A model generated the notes under the pieces. That model was not told the DNA's origin. It did no database searches and saw only the letters and a list, made by a program, of their open reading frames with translations. From contig JAULSU010000004.1 of NCBI GenBank assembly GCA_030512335.1, positions 5,828,001 to 5,892,000 on the forward strand: a stretch of DNA of 64,000 bases, given 5' to 3'. This document shows, one piece after another, positions 35,069 through 48,469 of this stretch (position 1 is the stretch's first letter; each line of letters begins with the position of its first letter). The DNA comes from Immersiella caudata (Eukaryota > Ascomycota > Sordariomycetes > Sordariales > Lasiosphaeriaceae). Position numbers and translations under genes: made by a program.

Positions 35069-38000
35069 CATCCCATCTTCCCTTGGAGGTTCTGGCGTGG
35101 GAGTGTGTGTTTTGGAACTTGGGTTCTGTGACTTTGACATGGACGCTTGGTGTTTGCGGGGAGGGAGGGGTGTGTGGAGCAGCATGATGCGGTGAATCAT
35201 GATCGTCGCGCCAGCCTTTTCTGCCATGTCGCTCGCGGGCGCTCCCTGCTTTGGCACCATCCCGCCGGTGTTTGAAAAGCGTTTGCGGAAGGAAGAGAAA
35301 GAGGGTCCATCGTCGAAGGGTCTCCGAAGCGCAAACATATGCAGTAGGAAAAAAATAGGGGACGATGTTTTGGGTGTGGGCTGGTAACCTCCCGACCCTT
35401 TGGTCTTGGCGCCGCCGTTGGGAAAGCTGGAGGTGCGGGTTGGCTCGAGCTTTCAGCCCGACGATGAAATCCCAGGCCAGAGATGGCTGCCGTCTTGGCG
35501 TTCAGGAGTCTCAGAGACTGTCATATCACCGAATCACGAACTTTCCCATTCTGCGCTTGATGCGAATTCGAGTTGGCTGCGGTGGCATGGCCTCCGTCAC
35601 CGCGCGCGCGCGGCAGGATATCTGACTGTCTGCAATGCATTGCTATTCCCATACGATTGTCTCTCGTGCCTTCCCACCGGGAGTTCTGTATCATCAAGCC
35701 TCCACACTGCCCAGAAGTTGTGCATGTGGCATTGGCATCGGTTTGCGGCCAAAAATCAAACATTCTTGAATGCACAGAACACAAGACAGACACAACTCCA
35801 GCCAGTGACAGACAGGGGAGCCCGCATACCAGCTCCAGCTCCTGGCGCGCTGCGTCTGCAGCCCGCACGGATGGAGAGTCGACCGAAGAACAGAATAGCA
35901 ACAAAACTTGGCCTTCAAGACTGTGCACTGTCTCTTTTCCCAAGGATCTGCAAATGCAACCTGCTCTCGGGCGCCCGCACGCACTGCGGTTCCGTGCCCT
36001 TTTTTTGGGGGGGGGGCTGTTGGATTCAATTCGACGTGTGCTCGGCCAGCGGCGGGCAGTGTGATGGACGATGCGTGTGATGGGAATTGAGGGTTCATTC
36101 CCGGCGTCCTCTCCGTTGGGACTGGATACCCGCCAAGCCAAGGGGATTGGAGGGATCAACACCGGCCTGGCACACCGTTTTTTTTTGGTTCTTTGCTTTT
36201 TGCGTGCTCTCCCTTCGCTTCTTTCCCGCCTTCCCTCATCACGCGCAGCGAAGCAAAAGCCGAGCGGATGCACCGATGCGACGTCGCTGGTTGGCTGGCA
36301 GGCTTCGAGAAGCAGTTCCAGGTATGGAGATGCCGTGGGAAGGCGGCCCATGGTGCGAACCGACCAGCGACAGGCGACCGCCGCCGCCGCGCACTAGCAA
36401 TTCTTCCGGCGCACGAGGTCGCCCTCGGCCGCCAATAATGCCACGCAGTAATCTGGCCTTCCCATGGGACGGGTCCCAGACCAAGACGTCACTATCACTG
36501 CCGCCCGCCGGAACAGCGAGCACTAACAGAGGATGCGAGACAAGGCCGAAGACAAGGCCGGGCCTTTCGGGAGGCTTGCGCTGCTACCATCACATGGCGG
36601 GAAATCCTGCCAATAGTTGGCCGAAATAGTCTCCAAGCACACCGCAACAGCCCGGCAAACCACTGCGCTCTGAAATCGACTCTGATACGGATTGTGAAAT
36701 GCGCAATGTGCATGTCTGACACGGGCAGTCCAGGCTGGGGACCCGACCCTGCCTGCGATGACCCGCTGTCACCGGATGCCGTCTGTTGGGCCTGATTGAT
36801 TGCTCAACGCAACGCAACTCAGCGCCCTGCCCAAGGGAAACTGCGTAACCGCCTCAGCTGGTGAGCCGTGGCCGGGAATAAACACTCGCGTATCCTCCAT
36901 ACATGAACGCCGTAAAGTAGGATCGAGAAGGCGCCGTTGTTGGGTCTTGGGCGGGTGGTCGCCCGTATGCGGCCCCGGCGGCTGGAAATCTGGAGCACAG
37001 CACCAGACGCTGGCCGTTGAAAGCCACTCTCCACGAAATGAGAGATGGCTGCTGCGTTTCATAATTCTTACACGCATACCGATGAGATAGCCCGGGTGGA
37101 TGACCGCGTATTACTGCTGCGTCCTGGCGTCGTATGCCGCGATTACATGTGCACTCTCTGATGGATCGGGATTTGGACGCGGCTCGGTTGGTGCTGCTGT
37201 CTCCGCCTCGTCCTTGCCTCGCCGCTCGCTCACTCGCTCGCTCCCAGCAAACAACAACAGCCGCGTGCTAGTCCACCTGCCGAGGGATCCTGCTGACAGA
37301 GAGCCATGTTTCTCATCCCGAGCTTTTATTGAATCGCCGCCCGACGACTTGTGCCGCGCTGCACGGGTGAGAAAAGAATGGGGTTCCCACGCTAACTATT
37401 GGGCGCACCAGCCCAGAGCTGGTCAGGTCACGACTGTGCCGTTAATTTTTTCCTCCAACCCTCCGAGCTTAGCCAGCCACCCACAGCGCTCAAGCCAGTT
37501 TCCGGCCCATGCCACTTTGCATCCCACCATCCCTGCCCGCCCGCCATCAGTGGACGGGCGACCGGGGTCGACAGCCTCACTTGTGTCGGTCAGACGCGGC
37601 CCCGTCGAATCGATATCATTACGAGGCGACATGGGTGCATGCAACGTGGGGCGAGCCTTTGCTGCGAAAAGGGCAGAGGAGCGCAATGCACATCGCACAG
37701 AGGCTCACCATTGGACCGACGGACGGACCCACACACAGGCAGCGGAGCGGGCTCAGACTCCACGCAGCCGTCTGTGGCTCCGCGGGGCCCGTCATCATCC
37801 AACGGGAGCCAGGTTCATGCCAGGGCAGCCAAATAGTTGCCTTCCCCAAACATGCCTGACTGCCTGCGATCCGAGGCATCAACTCGCTTTCCACCACTCA
37901 ACGGCCAAGGCAGCCGCCGCACCTCGCAGCCAGACAGACGTCCTTTCATCAAAACCCCTCACACTGAGACTGGCGGTGGAGAGAAGAGGGCAAAGGGCAA

Positions 38001-41000
38001 AAAACAGAAACCCCCGTTGCCGCCCTGTGGTTGGTCCGTCTGCCCTCCGCCCTAGGATGAGGTGCAATCTTGCTCTGTGCCTGAGCTTGCTCGGGCTTCT
38101 GGACCAATGCGAGCTTGAGGATCGTAGCCCGGCTTGGCTTTCAATGGCTTCCATCGTGAGGCCATTAGCTAAGAGCCCCCCTAACAAAAATTTGGCTGCG
38201 GTTTGGAAAGGTGGCGAAAAATATTGAAACTAAAACAACTGCCGCACTCCACGTTCCGCGGCTGACGAGCCCGAAGAACGTTAGCGGCGTGCTGCGGCTG
38301 CTGGGTACCGCCGAGGAAGAAGCAAAAAGAAGAAGAAAAAATCCCGGCGGATGGATGATGAGGTGGACGCAGGGAGAAACAAGCTGTGACTGTGACTGAC
38401 ATCCAGCAGCCAAGGGGTGGCGTCACACACGTGAGCCACAGTTTGAGATGGATCAAAAGCCGCCCGACCATCGTCATGCCGGCGTCGAATAGGAGGTCAG
38501 CGTGCGCGGATCAGTTGAGCAAGCCACAGCCTGGGATCTTCCCACCCTTTCGGCTACCCTTCGGAGAATCTCACGCCCCCCGGAATGCGCCGACGGTGCT
38601 ATGTGTTTTGTGTGTGTGGTGCAACACCATGGGAGGACCGTCATGAGAGGCTGCGGGAGGTTTGACGCAGCAGTTTATCCATATTGCCTAGTGGCAGCTC
38701 GCCGCGCTTCGCACCACGATGGCTTCCCGCTGAAGGCTAGGCTCCGGGCTCTGATTGGATGCTGCGTGGGGCGATGGGAGGGAGCACTTCGCAAACAGTC
38801 GCCCTCTTTTCTTCGCCCATGCAACATTCCGATTTTCGAGAATGTCCTGCCCTTCACCTGTTGTTCATGCATCGGGGTAGAGTCTTCACCTGGATGGACG
38901 ACCGCAGACGCCGATCTGCACAAAACAAAAGCGCACATCAGCCGAGGGAAGAAGGATTTGCTGCAGGCTCAGCAGCCGCAGCTTCAAGCAGCCTGAGGTT
39001 TTGAATCCCCTCCGATCCTGGATGCCTGCTGCTGCCAATCAATGCCGGCACCACTTTGTTGGAAAGACCCGGAGACAGCGGCTGCCGGGTGTGCTGAACC
39101 AAATCTCGACACAGCAGCGTTCGGTGAGAAAGTGGAAGGCAACGAACTGCGCATTCGTTGCTATTCTTTGCCCAGCGTTTGCTTTCTGTGACGGCAGCGC
39201 CGTTCGCTGCAACTCAATTAACAACCGAAAAGTTGCCGCCGCAACACTCTATCTCTCTGACCTGGGACAAGCGGGAATAGATTGCGCTGACCCAGAAACA
39301 CGCATGGCCCGTTGAGTGCCTGTTACATCTGCTGCGTGGGTTGCCTGTTGTCGGCGTTGCCCGCTGCGCGGGTGCTGCGAGCGTCTGTTGCAAAACACAT
39401 GTTCATCAAGCAATTCATGGCACGGCATAGGAAACATCATCCTCAGAATGTTTCTCTGGGCCTTCCCTTGCTGGAACTCGATGTGAAGAACGTGTTTCGT
39501 CTTCGCCTTCTCCAGCCGCGATTGCCCGACACCAGCTGGCAGGACAGGGGACCAGAAACGAAAAAGAAAGCTGCAAGTCACGGGCCTCGTTGAGATTTTG
39601 CCCGGTGCGAGGACGCGCTAGGCCGGACCGGGAGGAGTCATCGAAGGGTGGACCCACTTGGCTGGGGGACGAGGGGCGCTCTGTGGTCTGCGCTCAGTCA
39701 GAGACCGGGACGGGGCAATCGATTCACACCCTCCTCGAGGATTTTGCCCGCTGGTGACGCCCCTTTGACACTCGCTTTCTCGCTGGAAACTCGCTCAACG
39801 GGTCGGCAGCAGGCGTGAATGTCGAGGGGGAGTGTGTGGTGACAGACCCGACGGGGCGATGGAGCCATGGCGTTAGCGACCGGGGTGGCAGTGACACACG
39901 AGCGTCTGAGTGGGCGTGTGTCAGCCCAGGCCTCGTCCAAGGAGAGAGAAATGTTCGTCGTCACAAAATCACTCTTTCGCGGTGCATTAGCGCAAAAGAG
40001 ACCCCAAGGCGTTGGACCCACACCCCCGATTCCCGTCGTCCAAGTCTGTGCGGCCCACACCCTCAGAGGAGTGCCAGGAGTGACGAGCGGCGAAGGACCG
40101 CACACACCACCCTCGGCTCACACCACGCCTCATCTGGGCTAGCGCCTTAGCCCGCAGATTGAAAATAACTAGGATGCACGGTGGGTCTCGAGACAGGATG
40201 TGCTGGCCTGTGCCAGCCAGGCGAGCAGCGATCCAGGCGAACCAGGGCCCCGTCGGTGGGGCACGCTTGGCACTGGCAGCCCAGAGTGGTACGTACCGCG
40301 CCGGCCTTGGCTTGGGCCGACCCACACCCTCCCGACTCCACTCTCCGCTCCCTCTGCCCTGCTGCTGGTCGCTGGTGGGCGCGCTCTGCTGCGCTGCGCT
40401 GCGGGCTTCTTTGGTCTGACTTGGGCATTGGATGGGGCGACCGGGGCCAATCAAGCCACCCAAACCACGCAATTCGAGGGCACGCAAGCTGGCGCTGGTA
40501 CCCCGGTACCCTGCCATTGCTTTGACACACAGAACGGGGCGGCAGAGCGAGCCACTGGACGCTTGGGTGGGTGTGAGTGGGCGTGGGTGATGCGGTGCGG
40601 TGCCCAGATTGTTGGTTATCGACAAATATCAACGACATCCAGCCCACTTCACCATGTTGCTGGCTGCTCCTGCCTCACCACCACCTCCCCCCTCCACCGA
40701 CATAATTCTCGACGCTCATTCACAAGCTCTTTTCTCCTCCTCTCTCCGAGAAGACTACGCCCTGGTCGCGCAGTCTGTCCCTCACCGTGTCGCCTCGCCC
40801 TGTTTCCTCACCGGCCCGACCCCAATGACCTGGACCTTTCCGTCGCACTGACGCCCAACCGCAAACCACCCCCCACCGCGCGCCGGACGACATCATATCT
40901 CAACGCCGCAACCCACCCATCTCCAAAACCTTTTGTTGACCCGTTCACTCGAGGTTCAACACACAACCTGCTCCCTTTTTATCGTTGCGACCCAAACTTG

Positions 41001-41297
41001 AAGGACTCTTCCGTCCCAGGACAGCTTTCCAGCCCAAGCCGGCCCAGCCCCATCCCCCGTAGGATCTAAATTATTTTCTTGTTTGGTTCCAGCCCAGAGG
41101 GAAACGAAACAGCAGCAGCAGAGAGATACCTAGCCCGTGGACATCAACTTGGATTTCGTCTTCGTCTCTTTCTCTATTCTGTTTCCTTCCTAGTCTCCAG
41201 TCCAGCCTAGTCCAGTCCGGTTCAGAACCATCCAAGCCAAGCCGAGCCAAAAAAACGGAGATAGGATAATCGGGGATCGAGGATCGAGGACCATATC

Positions 41298-42982
41298 ATG
41301 CAGCATGTCTCAGCACCGTTCGGATATCCCACTCCACCAGCTTCACCATCCCTGGAGCAGCAGTGTGGCGCCATCCAGAGCCACCCTCACATTGCGGTCC
41401 AGCAGCCCTTCCACCAGCGCTATGTGCCGGTGGCGCCCGAGGAGAGGTTAGGGAGTTTCCTGACCAGCTCGCTCCAGTTGACGGACATCCTGGGTACGGG
41501 AGCTTACGGAGTGGTGTATTCGGCCGTCGACCATAAGGATAGTGTGCAGTATGCCGTCAAGTGCCTCAGCAAGTTCAACGCCGATGGTACGCCGTTGGAT
41601 CGTCGCCAAATCGCCTTCCAGACCCGGGAGATCCGCCTTCACTACCTCGCCTCAGCCCATCCCAACGTGGTTTCGATGCTGAAGATCATCGACAACCCCG
41701 ACTGCGTCTACGTTATTCTCGAGTACTGCCCCGAGGGGGATCTGTTCTTCAACATCACCGAGTGCGGTCAGTATGTGGGTAATGACCAGCTCGCCAAGAG
41801 CGTTTTCCTCCAGATTTTGGACGCCGTGGAGCACTGCCATCGCCTGGGGATCTATCATCGGGATCTGAAGCCTGAAAACATTCTCGTCTCGGACCGAGGC
41901 GAGACTGTCAAGCTTGCGGATTTCGGCCTGGCCATTGCCAACGACCGGTCTGAGGATTATGGATGCGGTTCGACCTTTTACATGTCTCCAGGTAGGTTCA
42001 AACCCAATCCATCTATCACTGATCCCTTTCTTGCCGTCTGTTTTTTTCAGCCAGCCGAGGATTTCACCTCTCCCATTTCCACTCTCCCGCCTCCCCACAA
42101 CACAACCCCAGCCGGCAGCGAACTAATTCTCTTTTCTTTTTCCTTTTTTTTCTAGAATGCCTGGATCAAACATCAAGGAGGCCGTTTTACTACTGCGCCC
42201 CCAATGACGTCTGGAGCCTGGGAGTTATTCTGGTGAACCTTACCTGCGGACGCAATCCATGGAAGCAAGCATCCCATGAGGACACGACGTACCGAGCCTT
42301 CACCAGAGACCCAGAGTTTTTGAAGACGATCCTCCCAGTGTCGGAAGAACTGAACGACATCTTGGAGCGAGTCTTCACCCGGAACCCGGATCAGAGGATT
42401 ACGCTGCCCGAGCTGAGGCAGCGGATTCTTGCCTGCACCCGGTTTACCGAACCACAGCCGGCCACCGCCGCGTTGCCGACACCGCCTGCATCGCCAGCGC
42501 CTGTATACGTTAACCAGGAAACGACAGTCGACGAGGAGTACGGCTATGACTCGCCCATGTCGCCCGCCGCGTCCGATTCCATGTCGGACGGCGAGTCGAC
42601 GTGCTCGTCCGACGAAGGATCGCTTTCCCCATCTTGTTCGACCATCGACGACTTCGAGGACGACGAGGACGATTATCTCGAGATCCCCGAGGTCAAGACG
42701 CCGCCGCCCCAAACGACCCGATCAGAGCCTGCCATTTATGAGCCCGAGGATGCCGGAATCATGGGATATCGTCCGGACTACATGCATCCGTATGCATCGG
42801 CTGTCCCGGAGCCTCGTCCTATGCATATGCCCATCCAGTCGGTGTGCGTACCCAAACTCCTTCCTGAGCCGTTTGCTTGGGACCGAATGAAGTACGTGCC
42901 TCCGGCGCCACATCTCCACCATCCGGTTCCCTTTCATTATCAGATGCCCATGTTCACCGCTCACATGCAAGGCTGCTACTAG
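41298..42982 (+). CDS. RAN1/KSP1-like serine/threonine protein kinase
   Basis: Two exons (41298-41991, 42156-42982) with a 164-nt intron give 506 aa. Seen: GTGAYGVVYSA glycine loop (residues 66-76), AVK lysine (Lys88), the YHRDLKPEN catalytic loop (Asp189), LADFG (Asp208), and YGCGSTFYMSPEC with an RPFYYCAPNDVWSLGVIL segment across the splice, a RAN1/PAT1-group hallmark. GRNPWKQA and DPEFLKTILPVSEELNDIL follow. The C-terminal 190 residues are disordered: TPPASPAP, Ser/Asp-rich stretches, then a Pro/His/Met-rich end. S. pombe Ran1/Pat1 restrains meiosis under good nutrition, and S. cerevisiae KSP1/SKS1 act in nutrient signalling; a nutrient or sexual-development role is inferred. The gene stands alone in about 18 kb. 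Confidence 0.93.
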
Positions 42983-45900
42983 CTGACCCGAGGCGCAACA
43001 CGTCTGGCTTCTTCGATGCCTTTTCATGTTGCTCTCGATCTTGCCGTGAGCCGGACCAGTCTGTCATGATCGGGGTTTGGAACGGCGTCTCGTCTCCATG
43101 TCGAGTGTCCTGACTTGCGGTTGGATCCCAACTGTCTTGTCAATATTTACCAACACAAAACGTTATTTTGCGACCCTCGAGGAGAGGATAGCAACATTTA
43201 TTGGATACATGGACCCAAGGAGGTACCCATATATGTCCCACGGATTGTTCCTTTGCCATGGGAGCCACCGGTACCCCCGGAGTTTCACGACGAAGCTACA
43301 ACAAACCTCACCATGTCCATACACTCACCACACACTGTATTTCTGTCTTGTTTTCTGCCAGGGGTGGTCGATTTGTTTTCCATTTGTCAGTTTTTTGAAG
43401 CGCGGAGTTGGCTCAGGGGGACCCGCTGGGAAGAAGGGACCTGACTCAGGGGGGAAATTCTGGCTTGGCTTTTTTTTGAACATATTTTTTTTCCCGCATC
43501 GTTATTTGATGGGACGCATCGGTTTCGGCGCAAAGGATACAAGATGAGGCGTTCGAGCAACTCAAGGCACCCAGGGCAAGAGCCGGAGACTCGCTGTGGT
43601 TTTTTGATGATTATTATCATCCCGCTTTACTCGACTTTAATACCCTCTACTCTTCGACAACACAATTACTCTACGACGTCGACGGCCGCAACGACAAAGG
43701 TCAAGACAAAAGGGATACCAGCGGTCTGCCTCATTCTATTCTTGTGTCTTTTTTGGGGGGGAGTGTTGGTTGCGAGTGGCTTTTGGGATGAAAATATGAT
43801 GGATGGGATACGAGAATATTTTAGACACTACCCAGGGTCAATAACCCGCGGATGGCATGGTCTGCGGACCATCAAATACGTTTTTATTATTCCCATCCTC
43901 CGCTAGGACGCTCCCATCTCTGATGGTTGAGCAGATCCGGGAGGCGAGGAGGCTTCTGGGATGGGTTCGCGATAGAGCGGCCTGACCTCCTCAGGTGCGA
44001 GACAATGAGAGATGTTGAGAACACACACACTGCGTGTATCTGACTGCTTGCTTGCTCTGATTGCGTGAGGTGTTTGCATCATTCATCAGATGGGCCAGGG
44101 GACTCGGATAAGCTTCGGTGCGGTGATGCCATGACAAGCTGGTCATGTACTGCACGTGATCCACCCGCTATGCTGCTAGCTTTCGCCATCTCGCCCGCGA
44201 TGTATCTGTCTAGCCTCCGTTGGGCATGTCCCAGTTCCAGGACGGGGGCTACCATGGGCTTCCATACTGCGCAAGGTTGCTGAGCAAGCAAGGTATCAAG
44301 CGACCAAGCAGGGAATGTCGCGCAGCAACTGCGGCAGTACTAACTAACTGGGCGGACGTATCATTGCATGGGCACGGCTCGGCATATCTTTGCCCTGGTG
44401 TGGTGGTGGTTACACACTGTCGCCTCCCTCATCAACCTCGTATCGTACCACTGATGGATGGGATTACCGAACCGATCCAGACACATACAGAGCAGAGATG
44501 CCCAGATTGCTATCGCAGGTGCGGGGTGGTGATTGGTTCATGCATGGCAAGCCACTCCGCCTTACTTTTTGGCTGCCGTGCAGTGATGCGGTTGGGCTTG
44601 GGCGAATGAGACGGGAGAAAGGGGGATGCAGGGCGGGCGGTGGGAGGTGACGGATGGGGATGGGGCTGCAGGTGGGGAGGGCGGTGGTTGGGTGGAGGGA
44701 AGGAGCGAGGTGGAAGGGGAATGGGCTTCCCGTGTTGCCGGCGGGTGAGGAGGTGGTGAAGGTGTTTGGTACGCTACGGGGGAGTGCAGGCGGGATTGAA
44801 GCAGATGGGATGGACGGTTTGTGAGGTTCCAGGTTGATGTCTTCAACACAGGTGGTGTTGTTGCGCGTTTGGTGGAAGGGAGATGGAAGGAACTTCGAGA
44901 TGTCTTGAATGGCCCGTGCGCCAGCAACGGGACACGCTGCCCCGCTGCCCCGCTGTGCTGCCCCTCTTCCAGCTGACTTGCCTCTGCAGCCCAACGTGCT
45001 CTCTTCTCACTCGGGCGTCAAGCCGCGAGGCAGCCCATTACCGTCGACTGCGTTCGGTGAACAACGGCCATGTGCGACAATTACTGATGATCGCGCCGTC
45101 GTTGCGACCGAAAAGAGGCAGAGACGTGCGACGAGGATCGTCGATGAGCATTTCGACGGACGTGGGGATGCCCCTCCAAATGTCGTGGGCCAAGACATGT
45201 GTCTAGCCTGGGAGGCATCATGACGCTTCCGCTCAGCTTTCGGTTCCCTTTGAGATCCTCCCGCTGATCCCTGGGGCGTCGAAACAAATGCAATGCAGCC
45301 TCGCCAACGCTAACGCCGAGGAGAGCACAAGTCACCCGAGGGCACCAAGAGCACCGCCTTCTGTCTTGTCGCTCCTTCTGAGCCTGTCTTGGCCTCGCGA
45401 GGGAGGGGAGGGCCGCAGACCCGTCGTTCGCCTGTCACGCCGCATCCACGGGAGCGAATCGAAGGCCATGGAATGTGCCATGACGACCAAAACAACAACT
45501 ACTGCAAGTTACTGGTAAGTTTAAGTGCTTGCATGGGTTAGTTCCACTTCTGCTCCCCTTGGGCTGCCACACTTTGCCAGTTCCATCGCAAGCGCATGCA
45601 ACACTGGCCAGTCAGCACTTTGCTCTCTCCTGTGCGTTCCCACTTTTTCTTTGGCACTGGCGGCACTCAGTGCACTTATCCCTCGCAGATAACTGACAGT
45701 AATCAGGCACGCGGGCGAATCAGGACTCTACAAGGTGCAGTGGCTCGAGAGTGGTAGGCTGCGGATGATCGAACCAGAGTCCCATCGTCTGAGGGTCTAG
45801 ACGGCTGGGAAGGCTGACCTGCATCAGCGGCCTCCTGTGCCCGGTCGCGGGGCATGAGCTTTCCTTGGGGTCTGATTGGCATGTGGGGAGGCGCCCAGAG

Positions 45901-48187
45901 ACAGGCTCACATGGCGGTGAAGGAGACGGCGACGCGTCCAAGGGGCGGCTGAACACCGTGGTTGGCTCGAGGGAGAGCATGTGGGAACTGCGGTGAAGCA
46001 ACGCAACAGCTCCCAGTGGGTTGGGTGAGAGGTGCTTCGAGCCTAGTGGCTGGTGACTGGTGGCATGGCGTCAAGCGGCGAAGCACTGCTTAGCCGGGCG
46101 AGAGATCCCTCATCTTCGATCTGCTGGTGCCTCCTAACGCTGTGAGGAGAAGCTCCGGCAGTGAGTGGTGTGCCCTGGCACGGCTGCTCGGCATCCACCG
46201 ACTGGTTCGATGGCACGCGCTAGCAAGTGCTGAAGCTAGTGATGCTATGCTATGCCATCACTCGGCCGTTCTCAGCTCACCACTCAGGAGTCCTTGCCAG
46301 GAGACCTCGTTCGGTGGCGCCTGCCAGAGCGAACGCCGATCTGGTTCCTTGCTGAGTGGACGGCAGGAAAACCGTCGAGATGCACCGCGATGCCCTGTGG
46401 TGTCACGTTGACGGCAGCGGCGAGGGGAGCTCATCACAGCGGCGCCAGCATCTCGCACCAACATCTCTTGACCGCCATGTCTGGCAAGAGAGTTATGTCC
46501 GAAAATGGGCACATGTTGAGAGTCTGGATGCTACGCCAATAACACCGTCGAGTTGAGATTCGTGGATGATTGACAAGCTGCATCTCGATCTCGAGCGAGG
46601 GCTCGGCATGCCTTCAATGGCATTGAACTCGGCCAAAGTTCCTGATGACGCTTGCAGAGCCGAGAGGCCATGCATACGGGGTTGTTGACATAGAACGGCA
46701 CTTGATCTCGGAGCATCGGAGCTTTCACAGGGAGGGGACACAGGATGCCAGACCGTTCCACTGCAAGTGTCTTCGGTCCCGTTGGGAGACCACCATGTCT
46801 GTCTTGTCCTCTGTCTCACGATCTGGCGAGACAAAGTGTCTTGTCCTTGGTGTGGCGGCTGGCCACAGCATTCAGGGATGAAGGGTCTTGTGAGAACCAA
46901 TGGGTTCTCGCAGCTCCAGTGGCTTGATTCTGGCTCAGAGGTTGCGCTAGTAGAGTCTCACTTGCCGGTCCCAAAAGAGACTCATCAGATTTGTGTCTTG
47001 GTGGCGGGCGAGGAGGCAATTGCGGGGAGCTGGGCTTTGCTTTGCGCTTGCTGTAGCGGCGAGTTGGGACGGATGCGGCCAATTGATGCTACAAGCTGCT
47101 CGATATTGGATCTCATCACATTCACGACGCGAAGTGATGGCTCGGGATTCCTTTCCCAGGAGTCAACGGCCTTGATGCTGGAAAACGGCAACAGGGGTGT
47201 GTCTGTGTACCGCCGGATGCTGCCGTGTTTGTGCGGTCTCACCACTTGGGCTCGCACTTGGGCCATGTTGTCCAAGGAAGTCTCATCGGAGATCTAGATG
47301 GCCCCTTTCTGCCTGGACAAGCGGTGTGTGACAGTTTCACTCACTCACTGGTGTTGACCAGCCCATCCCAGCAATGTCTTCCATGTTGTGTGGCGATGGA
47401 GCTTCGAGAATGTTGCGCCGAGACAAGACATTGATGCCTTCCCTCCATCCATCGAAGCTCTGGTTGGTCCGGGACATATGCTTGCTGTCTGGATTTCGGG
47501 GGTGGTCTTGTGAGAGGGGGAAAGGGGGTTGTTTGTTGCCTCCCGGGAGGCAGAGCAGGGTGCCGTTTCCTCCGAGACCTCGACGGGATGGGGGCGAAGT
47601 GTCCGGCCCAGCGTTTAGTGAGCCCCGGGTGGGATGACCCAGCCAGACTGCAGCGGTGCGGTGCGGGATTATGGTCCACCAGAAACTGGTGTGGTGGTTG
47701 TGGTTGGGATGGCGCCCAAGTCAATATTGGTCTTGTGGCCCCAGGGCTTGCTCCGGGTGGCAAAAGAGCGGCGGCCAGCCCAGAACAGATCTGCCGTCTG
47801 CCGAATCATGAGGGGGGGGGGGGGGGGAATGGCGCGCGGGTGTCGCGGCTGTCCAGATCTCCTCTTCTCGGGATGACTTCGGGTCGAGACAGCAAGAGAG
47901 AGGGGGGGAAGGGGAGTTGCATTCGCCTCTACTGACAGTCTTGCTCGCGGGCTGATGGTCCGGAGGAGGTGGGCTAAAACAAGGTTTCGCGAGAGCTAGC
48001 TCGGGCTGAGATAGCGGAGCTTGAGCTGGATCTTGGGCACTTGGGCTTGCCCCTTATCTGACTGACCACCAAGGCCCCCGTTTGCTTCGCTCGTGCTCTC
48101 CATGAGACGGACTACGACCCTTGATCGTGCGTACGAACGTAGTCTAGCATGTTTAGTTTGCGTATGAAAGATAGCTATAGCTCCAAG
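42983..48187. other. Gene desert downstream of the RAN1-like kinase
   Basis: About 5.2 kb without a supported gene. The first kilobase is T-rich and may be 3' UTR. A Pro/Ser-rich minus-strand frame at 44562-44994 and frames at 46.1-47.3 kb overlap frames in other phases and look non-coding. A G16 run lies at 47812-47827. Confidence 0.55.
47812..47827. repeat. Poly-G tract (G16)
   Basis: Sixteen uninterrupted G on the plus strand; such tracts are prone to length error in sequencing. Confidence 0.9.
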
Positions 48188-48283
48188 CCAGGTCCCGTGG
48201 GCTCAAACCTGGGGTAGATAACACAGTAGGGGCTATCGAGGTCCAGCCCCTGACGGCGGGATTCTCCATACCGCGTGTTATCT
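48188..48283. other. Nested inverted repeats, possible structured RNA element
   Basis: CCAGGT/ACCTGG (48188-48193, 48207-48212) forms one hairpin. Next, AGATAACAC (48216-48224) pairs perfectly with GTGTTATCT (48275-48283) and encloses two hairpins, GGGGCT/AGCCCC (48229-48234, 48245-48250) and GCGG/CCGC (48256-48259, 48271-48274), giving a three-way junction. It lies about 190 bp before tRNA-Lys. Transcription and identity are unknown. Confidence 0.4.
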
Positions 48284-48469
48284 CCGGAGCCTACTGGGAT
48301 GGTGTTTTCTGCCACCCGGAAGCCACGTCCTTCACATGGCGGAGAGTTTTTCCTGGGAGGGGACTCCACACAGGGCATGGGGACAGTGCAAAAGTCCGCG
48401 AAGATCTCCACACCACCATACACAAAGAGAGTTACCGATGCCCCAACTCAACAATGCGACCAGGCGTCT

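Larger units (their letters stand above)
31497..41297. other. Gene desert upstream of the RAN1-like kinase
   Basis: About 9.8 kb with no protein gene that I can support. Many open frames exist because of high GC, but they overlap in several phases on both strands and show no domain-like composition. Present are a (TAC)n microsatellite, a CCCATGC heptamer tandem and scattered homopolymer runs. The last 700 bases are pyrimidine-rich and likely form a long 5' leader of the kinase mRNA with small upstream open frames (for example from the ATG at 40654). No transposase, reverse transcriptase or terminal repeats were seen. Confidence 0.6.

Noticed and set aside
45735..45830. tRNA-like GGTTCGAT box on the minus strand
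   Set aside because: The flanking bases do not form a T stem and no acceptor or anticodon stem can be built.
46493..47297. Overlapping frames of 135-176 codons in the right part of the gene desert
   Set aside because: They occur on both strands, with high Cys/Arg/Ser content typical of non-coding DNA.
48175..48423. 82-codon minus-strand frame before tRNA-Lys
   Set aside because: It overlaps the inverted-repeat element, has no family features, and frames of this size are common by chance here.
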